Assembly: GCA_947685225.1 (NCBI GenBank)
Contig: CANTUV010000026.1
Span: 56,009,501 to 56,073,500, forward strand
Direction: 5' to 3'
From: Garcia nutans
Lineage: Eukaryota > Streptophyta > Magnoliopsida > Malpighiales > Euphorbiaceae
DNA: 64,000 nucleotides
This document shows positions 11,280 to 24,200 of the stretch, piece after piece. The position numbers and the translations under genes are program-made. The notes beneath the pieces were generated by a model. That model made no database searches. It was not told the origin of the DNA and worked only from the letters and a program-made list of their open reading frames with translations. Numbering within the stretch: the stretch's first letter is position 1; the number at the start of each line of letters is the position of its first letter.

Positions 11280-12074
11280 AATATTTCTATCAAGGTCATA
11301 TCCTATTAAGAATTGTATTTGTTGAATACCGCCGAATCCGATGGGTTCTAAATCAATTATCATTTCCTCTAGGCAGACCACTAGGCCAATAATCAATATG
11401 ATTTAATGGTAGCTTTTGACTACCTATACTTCTTGCATTCCATGAAGCGTGGTAAAACCGTAGGCCAATACTTGTTGCTCGAAAGCTCAGAATGGTGAGG
11501 CACCAGGCTATAAGAAAATCTGCCATGAAACAAATAACCCATTCTGGATATCTGGGAAGGAAAGTCCTGACCAAGGCCAATTACTCCTGCTGGGTCGGGT
11601 TCAAAGCCATAACTATTCTTGGTTTCACAGCCAATTACAGTTCTAGGAAGAACAAAAGGCTGACCATTGATGCAACTATCGTACCAAGGGTAATTATGCA
11701 GAAAATTTCAGCAGTACAATTGATGTTTTTTGAAGAAGCCTTAGAAAAAAAAAAAGATGGGGTCGTTTTGCATGTGACAAAAACTACCTGGTTTGCACTG
11801 TATCCACACAAAACCACTAGTAGCCACCAGGGATAGGTATTTAATAGGTCTTCGTGAAATCATTGGAGAAACAGAACGTTGCAAGATGTTGGTAAAAGAA
11901 AGAGATGGAGGTTCAGAAGCATTGAAGAAAGGTGAATTTGGTGAATCCCTGAGGATGAGTTCAGCTAAAACCAAAGTCATCAGCTTGAACAATAGCAGAA
12001 GCAAATGGGGACAAGCTCAAAAGAACAAATAATTCAAAAAAGAAAAAGGTGTTACGTATTGCAATGGCTTCCAT
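11280..12074 (-). pseudogene. Nepenthesin/CDR1-like aspartic protease pseudogene
   Basis: This copy keeps an N-terminus with ATG at 12074, a hydrophobic signal peptide and the prosegment ELILRDSPNSPFFNASEPP. Next comes a damaged first-lobe segment, FVWIQCKPGSFCHMQ. After frameshifts, FHGRFSY-like and SPF/SSNKYW-like pieces appear (11580-11400), and the C-terminus FLIGYDL is at about 11293-11313. The first in-frame break is a stop a few codons after DDFGFS near 11965. The total length (about 0.8 kb) is well short of 1.3 kb, so internal segments including most of the second lobe are deleted. Parallel to and downstream of the same family in the array. Confidence 0.85.
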
Positions 12075-12399
12075 GACTCTTATCTGAAAATCGAACGCAA
12101 ATAGAGGCCTGAGAATGGTCGGAGAATCAGCTGAAATGGTACATCAAGGATGATCGGAGAATCAGCTTACACGGTATGCAAAGGAAGTGATTTCCAAATA
12201 GCTTGTATGTGATGTATAATGAAACTCTTCAGAGTTTGGCGGCAATAAAACAAGCACAATTGCAGGAACCTGCCAAATTGCAGTTAGACTCTTGTTTTAG
12301 ACTCTTATTAGCATGCGTAACAAATGCTAAATTTAGTTCCCCTTTTCCTTAATTTGTTTTGCTTGTTTTATGGTGGCAAGCTCCTAGCGGCCATTGGCA

Positions 12400-13015
12400 T
12401 ATGATGCTCTACGAAATCATGCTCAAAAGCCAGGAATAACAATTGTCACCAACTACATCAAATCCATATACACCATTCCAGCCCATTCTGCAAAGTTCCC
12501 TACACGCAATCCACTATAAGAACAACTTGCATTTCAGTATTTTATCTTGCTAAGAGGACTTGTTATTGGGACTACCGCTAATATCCTGTACCCATCAAAC
12601 TAGAGAGGATACTTCTGAAAACCACCAAAGTGGCTCTAGGCATAAGAAAATTTACCATGAGTGGAAGAACCAAACTTGAAAGTTATGATGACTGGAAAAT
12701 ATCAACTCCAAAGTCAACTGTCATCTTCATTGTCGCCAAAAATGCTACTGTTGTTACTTGCATTATGGTTCTAGGAAAGAAGACGAGGCAAATCTATCAA
12801 ACACCAACTATACCTGATTTATTTTCAACAAATCCACACCATTTGAAGACCGGTTTTAATACAACATTCAATTCACATAATATTGAAATCTTCAAGTATC
12901 TAGGTAATTCAGATACAACAATTCGACAGCTTATGTGCTTTAGATTAAAGGGACTTACAGTCACTGAAGTTTTTTGTGAACATTCCAGTCTCAAAAAAAA
13001 AAATACGACATTCAA
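12400..13015 (-). pseudogene. Fragment of a nepenthesin-like aspartic protease
   Basis: On the minus strand, 13015-12797 encodes a region ending CGFVENKSGIVGV. This parallels the FGCG...NESGIVGLG segment of nepenthesins. Further down (about 12670-12640) HGKFSYA matches the GRFSYCLVP block seen in the full-length neighbour. Stops and frameshifts interrupt everything, and both catalytic motifs are missing or unrecognisable. It lies about 100 bases from the stop codon of AUG7 and is the outermost copy of the protease array. Boundaries are approximate. Confidence 0.6.
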
Positions 13016-13114
13016 TTCAATCGGCCTTCTACATCAAGAAAAAATATCCAGCCAAAAAATGTCCCCAATAGTCAAGACCTCATGGTTGGTGGTGTCCATC
13101 TTGTGATGCATTCA

Positions 13115-16100
13115 TCATAAAGTTGCATCATTACCTCGCTCACATGCAATTGAAGCCGACAGAATTCCAAGATCACGATTTAAGAATGTCAATGCAGACT
13201 CACATTCTGAAATTATTCTTATAACAGATGAGGGCTCGCCTGATATTGTTTCTGATGATCTAACAGCAAGAGCTGCATGTGAATCTCTAAGATTCCTCAA
13301 GTTCCCCAGAAACTGCCAAAGAAGCAAAAACATAGATACAAGACACAAATGAAACTTTAACTTATGATAAGATCAGATCTAATATTTGATCTCAATTATT
13401 CTGAAGAGAAATAGAACTATTGTTGAACAAGAACTTTAAGTAAAAGTCTGGAATTCTAGGTGCATTGGATCCAAGTGTCTATAATACAATGCCACGGACT
13501 TATGAGATAAAATGCAAAATCAACAAAAATCTTCATTAATTTATTAAGAAAACAGATAATAACACACAAAAAAGTGCTGGGCTTCAAGTAACTCTGCAAC
13601 AGTAGGTACATAATAATCATCTTGTGAGCATAAACAAGTCTATGGCTTTTTAAATCAAATATGGAACAAAACAAATGAGATGTTCGTAAACAAATCAAGC
13701 ATTGGCAGCTCAATCACAACTATTAAATCTGGGCCTGCCTATCAGGACAATACTGTCAGGGCTTCAAGTCGGAATACTTCTGTAATCAACCTGATCAACT
13801 AGCTAGCTATTACTAAAATCCAGTTGGTTCACCTAAACTGGATAGATAAGCATCAATATGTTCAAGGTTGAAAATAGCATAATGTCTAATGGACTATTAT
13901 ATCGGCAATACATCCATATCATTAGGCGCAAAAAGGTGCTTATGTAATTAAGAGGTACCATTACAATGAGTTGAGCAGCCAAACAAATCAATTATATTTC
14001 CTAACAATATACCTTCAAAATTATCTTGTATGCCTCCAACAAGCGATTAGCGGCAGGCCCAAACCCATGAAGTTGTGGAACCTCCATCATATGTGTCCAT
14101 AGGCGAATTTCCTACAAAAGACATTAGAATCAAAATGTAAGATTCATCATATTGGACTTGTACCAATATAATGTTTCACAGAAAGATTTTTTACCATCAA
14201 CATAAAAGGCTAGAATAAAGTCTTCAATTAGGAATTCCAAAAGTATAAGATGCTGGTGAGACTGCAAAGTTCTTAAAGCATTTTAACCAACCAAAAATGA
14301 CAAAATGTAGCCCAAAAAAAATGTTAAGGAAAAGCATGTAATTCATCATATTAGATGTCATATAGATATATACCTTTTGTTTTTCTAGGATAACAATCAG
14401 AAAAGATAGAGAGACTGAAAATAAAAATAAGAGAAAAAATCTTTGAACATAGGTTCAAATAGAAAAAAGGAAAGATGAATGTGCAAAAAAGTGCAGACCT
14501 TGGTGTAAATCACATTGAACTGTCTTGCAGTTTCTAGAAAAGATTCCAGATGTGCTCGCAGTTGAGATTCGACCTCTGCATAGTCCTCATCTGGATTATA
14601 GGCATGCTAAAGAAAGGATAGAAAGACAGATTTCAAAGAAGGAGAACAGGGAAAGTAAAATTACAAAAGACGATGACAATGGAAATACAATAAAGTATAG
14701 TTATGGCAATAAAGACCAAATAACAAAAAATTATATTCCCAGCCTTTAAAATTGGTTTAAATTTTAGCCATTTAATTCAAATGACAGATTTAAAATTAAG
14801 GTGAACAGGGAAAGTAAAATTACATAAGATGATGACAACGGAAATACGAAAGAATATAGTTATGGCAATAAAGACCAAATAACAAAAAATTATGTTCCCA
14901 ACATTTAAAATTGGTTTCAATTTTAGCCATTTAATTCAAATTTAATAATCATAACTTCTTTGTGAATTATCAATTTTAGTCAATCATCTTAATTCCACAA
15001 ATATAAATATAATATAGAAGTTGAGCCAGCACACAAACTCATGGGAATTCTGTAAATCACTAAACCATTCTGCATATGTTCAACTTAACATATTTTTCTT
15101 TTCTTAATAAAGAAAAATAACATATGCTTTTTCAAGATTTCCTTTTTTTAGAAAGATAAATATTTTTAAACTTTACTGTGGAAAGAGAAAAGAAAGCCAT
15201 TAATTTTAGTACATGTAAAACATGCATATCTTAAATATGGAGCTCTCACAAGTTTGCATGCCAGCAAGAACTTTGTGTTATAATGTATTACAGAATTAAG
15301 AGAATTGGATAAAATTGATAATTTAGTAAAAGGTCGTGGATTTTTTGTCATTTTGCCCAAAAGAGAAAGGACCTATTCTCCAACAGAAGAAAGTGTTCTC
15401 CAGTTAAGATTGATTTTGAAAAGTTGTGAAGTTCAATATCAATTTGGGGATGGGGGGTGGGTGCGTGTGGGGTGGGGTTGGGGGGAAAATAAGTGACATA
15501 TAAAGGTTAGAAGCACATATTTATAGACGATAATCTAGGACCTAAGGAACTGAGATAAACCTTTGATGCCAAATCATCAACTTTCTGCTGAAGATTCAAG
15601 AGAATCTTTGATTGTTCTGAAAGTTTTGTTTCCAATTCAGATACATCAGGCCTGCAAATGTACTTTGATGAAAGGAACAGAATGTTACTACATCCATGGT
15701 ATGGAAAGTAATAATCATATGATAGATGGTTGGTAACATGTTGTGACAGTAACCTTCAAATTGAATGAATGAAATTAATGTTTCCATGAAGACAACTATG
15801 GTATTCAAGCTGCATAAATGCCTACAATTCACAGATAATCATGGACTATCCTCAAATTGAAAGATGCTAAAACTTGTCCATATTATCTAGGCAGAGGTAA
15901 GCTTTAAAAAGAAAAAGTGTTTCAGGATCATGATACACGTGGTTTAATATTGTTTAAAAATGAAAGGATGGATGTGAAAAGTGGAAGTGTAGAAAAATAG
16001 AATCTTACAACGGGTATATAGATTGAATCTACACATCTGCAGGGAACAACTTGCATTCCTCTGAAAAAATTAAAGCTTGTTTCTCAGCAATAGAATCAAT

Positions 16101-19100
16101 TAATTGTATGTCTTTTGCCACCTGCTCATCAACACTGCAGAAGGAGGCAAATTAAATGGTGAGAGCAAAAAATGGAATGTGATATCAAGGCAACAAGAAG
16201 TTGAAACATTTAAGACAATAAAAGAGATTATCAAAAATAGAAAAGAACTAAAGTTGTGCACTATATTTAAAATCAACCTCCATTCTGGATTATCAGCATA
16301 GATGCTAGCCTCCACAAGATCTACGATAAGGCGAAGCATTTCAGTTCGATCCTCATAGCTTCCTCGCCCCTGAACCACAAAGAAATCCTGCACATCTAAA
16401 TCATAAAAAGTGGCAATCCAAATTGGACTCACTTATACATGCTTCTCAACCGAAGTGTTGAAATTTCTGCATTCATAAAAAATGGAAGCAATACTGCCAC
16501 ATAACCAACTCGGTCAAACTTAGACTCGTATATGGTACAAATTGTTAGTTACTAAAGAAGCATGTATATTGTTCATCACAACATAGAAATTGAATTCATA
16601 AGTCACATAATGTTGCTGTCAGAACAAAATATTTGTGATGGCATGCTTGTGTTAAGGTGGTAGTTAGATATTAAAAAATACAAACAGCAAGACAACTATT
16701 GATTGAAAAGTTCATGTGGTGCTGTTTTGAACAACTTACTTGGATGGCTTCTGTATCTATAGTTGTAGTGATGCCAAGAAACTTTGCAATTTCTGCCAAA
16801 TCTGTGAAATAAAGCAGTTAATTATGTTAAAATCTCAGTAATGGTAATATAATTAAGTGTTCACTTGAGCATTTCACAACTCTGAAACTCATTTTGAAGA
16901 TATCGAGACTCATGCATCCAAAACTCCAACACCTTAAACTATTTCCACAAATCATATAGTTTCTTGGAAGTTAGATGCATTCAGCTCACAACTTCGGCAC
17001 ACGTGGGAGATGTAGATCATATCCTGTTTCCTCTAAATGCTTTATAGAAACTTAGCACACATAGTCCATGTTTCCAAAAGATGCTCCTAATGTCAGAGTT
17101 CTGTTCTTCTAGAGACAAGGATACGATAAGAACAGGTGTGCGACCAAACCAAATAATGATATCCAAGGTAAAAGGAAAGGATTATAATGGTTTGTAGGGG
17201 TGTAATTCGGTCGGTATGGAATGGAATCGCCTCTATTCCAATTCCATTCCAAAATATTTCGGTATTTAGAATTTTATTCCATACCAATCCAAATATTATT
17301 CGGACTTAAAAATTTCGTTCCATACCATTCCATTAAAATTCGGTATGGTATTCGGTAATTCCAAAATTTTTTCATCAAAACTAAAATTAGAATATATTTA
17401 AAATAAATCTGAAAATGGAAACATTATATAAGTTTAAATTTCAAAGTAGCTAAATAAATTCATAAAATTATATCATTCAAGTTAAATTACTAAATAAGTA
17501 CTTAATAATATTCTTTTTAAAAACAAATGCACTTAATAATTTAAGAAAAGCTTTTAATCTCAAGTAATCCTTTGAACCTCTATATCTTTCCAAAAAAATT
17601 TCTTCACCGCATCATGGTAGTCTTGACAAATCTGAATATTGAAAAAAAAGAATAAATAAAAGGTTGTTAAAATTTGTATTAAATAAAATATTTAAATTAA
17701 AATTATGAAAATTATTATATGTACCTTCCTCAAGTTGTTGAATATCTTCTTGTGATTCTTCATAATTGATTGGAAATGGAGAAACACGAAGCCAATCTTG
17801 TGCACATATAAGAGCCTCCACGACTTTAGGACTCAAAGAACTTCTAAAATTATCAAGTATACGACCTCCAACACTAAAAGCAGCTTCAGAAGCAACAGTA
17901 GAAACAGGAATGGCTAACACATCACGTGCCATCTCTGCAATTATTGGAAATCTAGAACCATTGTGCTTCCACCAAAGTAAAATATCAAATTCATTTACAT
18001 CCTCAATGCAATCTTCTTCAAGATATCTATCTAGCTCAGATTTGATATACCCTGTATTTTTCTCGCATTTATGCTTATTGTATTTTTCTTTCATTATTTG
18101 TCTTATTTTTTGAGAAGGTTGAAAACTATCCACCATATCATTAGAATGCAGATTTATTTCAGTAACTTGTGCCCTAACCTCATTTGTAGGTGAACCACCA
18201 GCACCCTTATACTCTTCAAACATGCAATTAATTGTCTCTCTCACTTTTTTAAGAATACTAGATGAGGTATAACAATCAAACAATTGATTAAGACCCCATT
18301 CTAATAAGCTCATTTTGAAGCAAGGATCAAGTACAACTGAAATAAAAATCATCATGTTCATTTTTTCAGGCTTTCCCCAATACTTGTAGTACTTATCTTT
18401 CATTTTTTCAGCCATAAAACTCATGTTCAAATCAGAGCTATTATTCAACTCATTCAAAAGAGCATCTACAGCAACCATCTCATGAAAAAAATTATTAGAT
18501 GTGACATATAAAGAGCCAGAAACACGCAAAGTCAACTCATAAAAATTTTCTAAGAAAGTCACCAACCTACCAACATTAACTCAATCATCATCAGAAGGCT
18601 TTCCACCCCCATCTCTATCTTTTAACTCACTTTCATAACGAGTATCCTCTAAGTCATACCTATCAAATGCCTTTTTAAACTTGTAAGCAGCATCCAACAT
18701 CATATAGGTAGAATTCCATCTAGTAGAAACATCAAGACACAATAATTTTTTACTTTGAATTTTCTCCTCTAATGCACATTTTTTGAACTTTTCCAATCTA
18801 GATGGAGATTGTTTCATATATTTTACAGCTTGTCGAACACGGAGAATTGATTCTTTTGCCTCATTCAATCCATCCCCAACCACTAAATTAATTATATGAG
18901 CCACACATCTCATGTGAAGAAAATCACCTTTCAAGACACTACCACCCCAAGTATTAAGTCTAGTTCTCATATAATTTATTGCTGTATCATTCGAACTTGC
19001 ATTATCAACTGTGATAGTAAAAACTTTTTCAATGCCCCAATCTAATAAGCATCTCTCAATTGTTTTTCCAATTTGCTCACCCTTATGACTAGTAATTGGA

Positions 19101-21237
19101 CAAAAATTTATAATTCGCTTTTTGTAATTTCCAATTGTCATCAATATAATGTGCTGTGAGACACATATAATTGATTTGTTGTATAGAAGTCCATGTATCA
19201 GTTGTGAGACATATCCTCCTTTGGGGTAAGACTTTTTTAAGTTCTATCCTTGAATCACAATAAACTTGGTAGCAATCTTTAGCAACTGTTATTCATGAAG
19301 GAACACGAAAAGAAGGATCCACAACACTAAAAAGATATTTAAAACCTTGTCCCTCAACACATTTAAAAGGAAGTTCATCCACAATTACCATGTATGATAT
19401 AGCCTTTCTCAAAGCAATTAGGTCCAAGCATGCTTGAAACTTTAGATTACTCACACCATCATTTTCTTTTGTGACACAAGGAAAGTTAAGTTGGGTTTGC
19501 TTACAATCCTTAGGCCTAGTATATGGATATTTAGGACATCTGTCTAAATGTGCCAACAAACCGCCTGTGCCTAATAAGGAGGTGTTATATCCATATTGTA
19601 AATTACAATGTTTGCATTGAGCTACCATACCTTTTTTAGGATTATTTTTTCGAACAAAGTGGTTCCAAGCTACAGATCGAGGGGCCATCTTTTTTCTTTT
19701 TGTAGTAATCTCTTTAGAATGAGCATTTGCTTCATTAGTAGGTTGAGGGTTCGCACCTTCTCCGTCTATGAGAATTGGTTCGCTATTTTCAGTCATCTGA
19801 TATTGAAAAATATATATACATATATATATTCAGTAATACTCACAAAACATTTAATAACATAAAAGAAAAAAAACTATTACCAGTAACGTAAAAACAGTTT
19901 TTATTACAATATCATAATGGTTGTTACAACTTTGGAGGAAAAGCATAATATAATCCTATATATATATATGGATCTAATGATTCTAAATAATATACTATAC
20001 ATATATAAACTGACGCTAGCAATAAAAGTTGATGATTGTGTCAAGAACCCTAACCTATATAAATATAATCCCTAAGCCACCATTAGTTGTAAAACAAATA
20101 AAATAATAATTATCATAGATTGTGCCAATAGGTAGGATGAAAAGCCAAGAAGAAAGAGTCAGTATTCTAACCTTTAGGATTTGTAGCAGACTAGCAGCTT
20201 TCCTGTGTTTTTTGTTTGTTATCGGTATTCACAAAGCAAAGCTGCCAAAGCAGGCAATGAATATATATTAAACCTAATAGAATAGGGTTAATAAAATATT
20301 GTATAAAATTTAATTACATATTTTATTATTAATATTTAATGATTTTATTTAAATATGTATTATTAATTATATTATTAAAAATCTTATAATAAAATTTCGG
20401 TATATGGAATGGAATTTGGAATTTCATTATAACATTCCATTCCATATTCCATATTCCATATTCCAAAATTTTAGAAAATACATTCCATTCCATATTCCAA
20501 ATTCCAAAATTCCAATCCAAATGACAATTTCGGTTTGGATTTCGGTTTAAATGGGTAATATTCCAAACCAAGTTACACCCCCTAATGGTTTGTGGCTAAT
20601 TAAATTAAAATCAACAGCAATATTGACAGTTCTTAGCCAGCGACAAATCCAACCACCCACATAACCCCATCAAATACCAAATGTCTAGGAAAACAAATAT
20701 TTATTCCCACAATATAAAAAAAAAAAAAAAAAAGTAAACGTGCTGAGTGTAAATTGCTGCCACAAGATTTCCAATAACAAAACATTAACTCAAAATTACA
20801 TTTGCTTTTTCTTCTCCGTTTTGACTGCAAGTAAACAAATGTCTAATGTACAACTGAAAATAAAATTTTCATTTTTGTTAAAGGTAAAAAAAGAATATGA
20901 AACGCTGTGGAGCTGTGAAGAAAAACTTACATTGAATACGAGCAGTCTCTTCATCACGATCCATCGCATCCCCTTGCAAATTTTGCTGTGAAAAGGGTGA
21001 TTTATCTCCTAATAACCTACAAGATTACAAAAATTTTGAGAAAACTGTTGCAGCAGTTGTTGTATGTGCGTTAATAAAAGAGAGAAGAAGAGAAGAGACT
21101 GACTTAAAGAAGAGCCATTCAAGGAGAGCGTAACGCTCCATGCCGGCGAAGCGAAGAGACTGCGCCATAGCATTCGCTCTTGAATAATTCAACATCGTTA
21201 GTTTTCTCTGTATCTCCTCCGTTTGCTTCGCTGCCAT
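13115..21237 (-). CDS. AUG7: AUGMIN subunit 7, nine exons, with an in-frame stop in exon 5
   Basis: AUG7 is a subunit of the eight-part augmin complex that recruits gamma-tubulin to microtubules for branching nucleation in spindle and phragmoplast. Coding exons (minus): 21104-21237, 20931-21016, 16740-16801, 16278-16369, 16009-16134, 15561-15651, 14499-14606, 14013-14111, 13115-13312. Every junction has GT-AG sites and matching phase, and the exons total 996 bases (332 codons), the family's usual length. Landmarks include MAAKQTEEIQRKL at the start, LLGDKSPFSQQNLQGDA (exon 2), YEDRTEMLRLIVDLVEAS (exon 4) and LHGFGPAANRLLEAYK (exon 8). Codon 160 (16029-16031) is TAG, where the family has glutamine. 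If real, it truncates the protein at 159 residues and should trigger nonsense-mediated decay. Intron 2 (4.1 kb) carries a hAT transposon; without it the intron would be about 0.73 kb. Confidence 0.93.
14644..14941. repeat. Tandem duplication of a ~139-bp block within AUG7 intron 6
   Basis: Copies at 14644-14782 and 14803-14941 (period 159) share long identical stretches such as GGCAATAAAGACCAAATAAC and differ by scattered substitutions. The left copy begins about 40 bases from the acceptor of exon 7 and may be distinct from the splicing signals. Confidence 0.85.
15446..15485 (+). other. G-rich tract with quadruplex potential
   Basis: Six runs of three or more G (15446-15449, 15452-15457, 15459-15461, 15469-15472, 15474-15477, 15480-15485) lie within 40 bases of otherwise AT-rich DNA, inside AUG7 intron 6. 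The G-rich strand is non-transcribed relative to the plus strand; the AUG7 pre-mRNA would carry the C-rich complement. Confidence 0.75.
17195..20584 (-). mobile_element. Complete hAT transposon in AUG7 intron 2
   Basis: The ends are near-perfect terminal inverted repeats: TAGGGGTGTAA on the left and, on the opposite strand at the right, TAGGGGGTGTAA. A perfect 8-base target duplication, ATGGTTTG, sits at 17187-17194 and 20585-20592, the size diagnostic of hAT elements. Subterminal zones (17210-17360 and 20395-20560) are crowded with GGAATGG/ATTCCATTCC and TTCGGT motifs in both orientations, typical of hAT transposase-binding regions. The single transposase gene inside is on the same strand as AUG7. 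It is defective, so the copy is now non-autonomous unless a relative acts in trans. Confidence 0.95.
17612..19796 (-). pseudogene. BED-zinc-finger hAT transposase, three lesions
   Basis: Three consecutive minus-strand blocks make up a RICESLEEPER-like transposase. Block 1 (19796-19293) contains the BED finger, with C-x2-C in QCKHCNLQYG and a following H/C pair (HLDRCPKY). Block 2 (19144-18581) has the RNase H-like catalytic region, with TVDNASSND and CLDVSTRWNSTY. Block 3 (18580-17612) ends with the hAT C-terminal dimerisation region, including ILLWWKHNGSRFP and STVASEAAFSVGGRILDNFR. Breaks are a TGA at 19293-19295, a frameshift between about 19145 and 19110, and a TGA at 18581-18583. Few other lesions are visible, which points to a fairly young insertion. 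Confidence 0.92.
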
Positions 21238-24200
21238 TTTTTTTGCTTTTTTCCTTTTTTCTACTGATCTTTGATTTTGATATTTTTATCTTTTTGTTAG
21301 AAGCTTGATATTATAATATTTTTAAAAAAAAATCTTCAAGGAAAATATTGTTTCTAATTCAATTACATTTATAATTTATTTGTATCTCGGACCTTTATAT
21401 AAATATAAAAAATTATAAATTTATCATATTTTAAATAAAAATATTTATAGATTTACTATAATTTTTTCATTTGTATTTTTATTGGAGAAAATTACAACCT
21501 TTCCGTTAAAAACACCTAGCGAATTTTTTTTTTCAAAATTACAATTTTAATATTATTTTTTTATTTTTATAATTTTTATTTTTTTTAATTTAATTTTAAT
21601 TATATTTTTTATCTAAAAAATTGTTATATGTTATATTTTTAATATATACACAAAAATAAATATATACATAATATATATAATATATACATAATATATATAA
21701 AATATACACTAAATAATATAAACTATATGTACATATCTACAACATATCAATATTATATTTATAATAAATCTACAACACATCTATATAATATTTTTAATAT
21801 TTATTTAATTTAATTTTTTTATTTTTTATTCTACCAATATCCATACAATATTCATATAACATTCACACAATATTCAATAATTTTTTCATAAAATATATAT
21901 AATTTAAATAATAAATATATCACATACATATAATATCTACAATATCTACAGCACATCTACAATACATCTATAATACATTTACTATGCATCCACATAACAA
22001 AATTATATATATATATATTTAGTTTTTTCATATAATTAATATGTAAAATTTTTATTTAAAAATAAATTTAGTTATTTTTATTAATATATTTTTATATTTT
22101 TTATTTTATTTTTATTTTTTAAGTATTATTTTTTTATAATTAAAAATTAGTTTTTTATGATAAATTATGATTTTTATATAATATAAAATAATTTAAAATA
22201 TTGATATTTATTATTTTATTATAATTTTTTATTTAATAGTAAAATTTGAAAAAAAATGAAAATTTAAAAGAAATATTAATTTTATTTAGAGATGAGGTAT
22301 TTTTAAAAAAAATATTTTATTAAAAATAATGTATTTTTAAAATTTTACATTAATTTTTTATAAAAATAAAAATATCTTTAATTTTTATAATATTTTTATA
22401 ATAAAAATTAATTTTTTAGGTAGTCATCTAAATACCCGTTTTTGTTGCTGAGGCTTGGTCTTTTCTATAGACTGGATATTGAACCAGCCAAAATGGGGCT
22501 TTAGAAGTTCAACCGATCAAATTACCACTCCATCTGAAATGGGCCTTAACTAAGCCTTACCAATTTCTGCTTGAAAGTTAGAGATTTCTCAAAAATATTA
22601 AAAAATAAATTTATTTTTCAACTTTCAATTTCAAAAATATCCCTTTAAAAAGAATACATCTAATATATCTTAATTATACTAATAAATATAAGTTACTTTT
22701 AAATATGGAATACTGAAAATAGTAAAAAATTTTAAAAATTTTAAAAAAAGTTGCATGTAACGTAATTTTTTCAATTTGAATAGTGGGCAAATTTAACATT
22801 CTTACTACTCTTTAGAATGTAGAAAATAGCATTAGTTCCGCTGGCAGAGGAGGAGGAGAAGCATAGACCCAACGTCAAAAATCAAACTGATTCCTAAATG
22901 CCAATCAGATTGTTCCATTTTTGCTTAATGTCGTGCCCCAAAAAACAACTCTCAATTCTGTAATTATTTGACATGTGAGTTTCTGTTTATTGGAGTTCTT
23001 GTAATTTTATTGGAAATTTATTTAGGCACTTAAGGTGCACGTGTAAGAATTAGGATGTAGAAAAATGTAGATTGAAGTATAATATATGATTGAATTGGAA
23101 AAAAAAAAGATTATTATTTTTATAATCAGATGAATTTTCTAATACACAGAAAATAAAGAGCCAGAGTTAGAATAAGAGAAAATAATGAAACAATTAGAAA
23201 TGTAAATGTAAATGTAAATATAAATTTAAGATTAATTATATGATACATTTCGTAACAGTCAGCTTTTAAATTTTGTTTTTCAAAAGAAATTTATTATATA
23301 ATTTATTTTATATTTAAAATTTAAAATTTTCATGTAATAGAATAAATGAGTTCACTGAAAAAAGAAATCAAACTTCAAATATGATCAATTTAACAAAAAC
23401 AAAAAAAGAAAGAAAATGTGAAATAAAAGAAGATGAATAAATGTTAAGCCTAAGATTTGAAATCATACAACTTGTAAATTTAAATAAAAATACTTTGTTT
23501 TCCAATTGATACATTTAGTATTAATTATAAAGAAAATTAATGGAAAATAATTTGATATTATTTTTTGAAAATTGCTTATATTTGAGAAATTGGAATTTTA
23601 TTTTTCAAATTTTTTTTTAAAAAAGTACATTTAAATATAATTTTTTTATTTAATAATATTTAAACACACTCCTTATGGTAATCAAAATCTAAAAAAAAAT
23701 TGCTCTTTTTTTTAAATGTCACATTAATTTGATAGACTTTTAATATAGTAAATAAATACTATTATATATATTGTAATTATTAAGTTATAGTTTAACGGTC
23801 AGGGTCATATATATTTTTTATCTTAATCTCAAATTTAAATTTTTTAGATATTTTCTTTCTACTAATGTAATTTATAAAAAATATATATTTTTTGTGAATA
23901 AAGTATATAGTTTTTTTTTAACAATAGAATAAAGGATATAGTCAATATATTAAATATATGCCTTTAAAAAAATATTTTTTCAAACTAAAAATTAAGAAGT
24001 GATATTGTTGAAAGAGTGGGTCAAAGGCCACCTGACTCTCTTCTCTAGGCTCCTAGACAATAATACGCCATACTCAAGATTTTGTTCCTCTGCGGAACCT
24101 ACTTTTATGATTTTAAAAGCAATCAAGAAAATAATAATTCTTTTTTTGTTTTTATTTTTATTTTGACAAAAACGCACACAGAGAGCAGCTAACTAATAGC

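Noticed and set aside
12630..13106. 158-codon plus-strand open frame
   Set aside because: The opposite strand carries recognisable protease-fragment sequence, so this is a shadow of the pseudogene.
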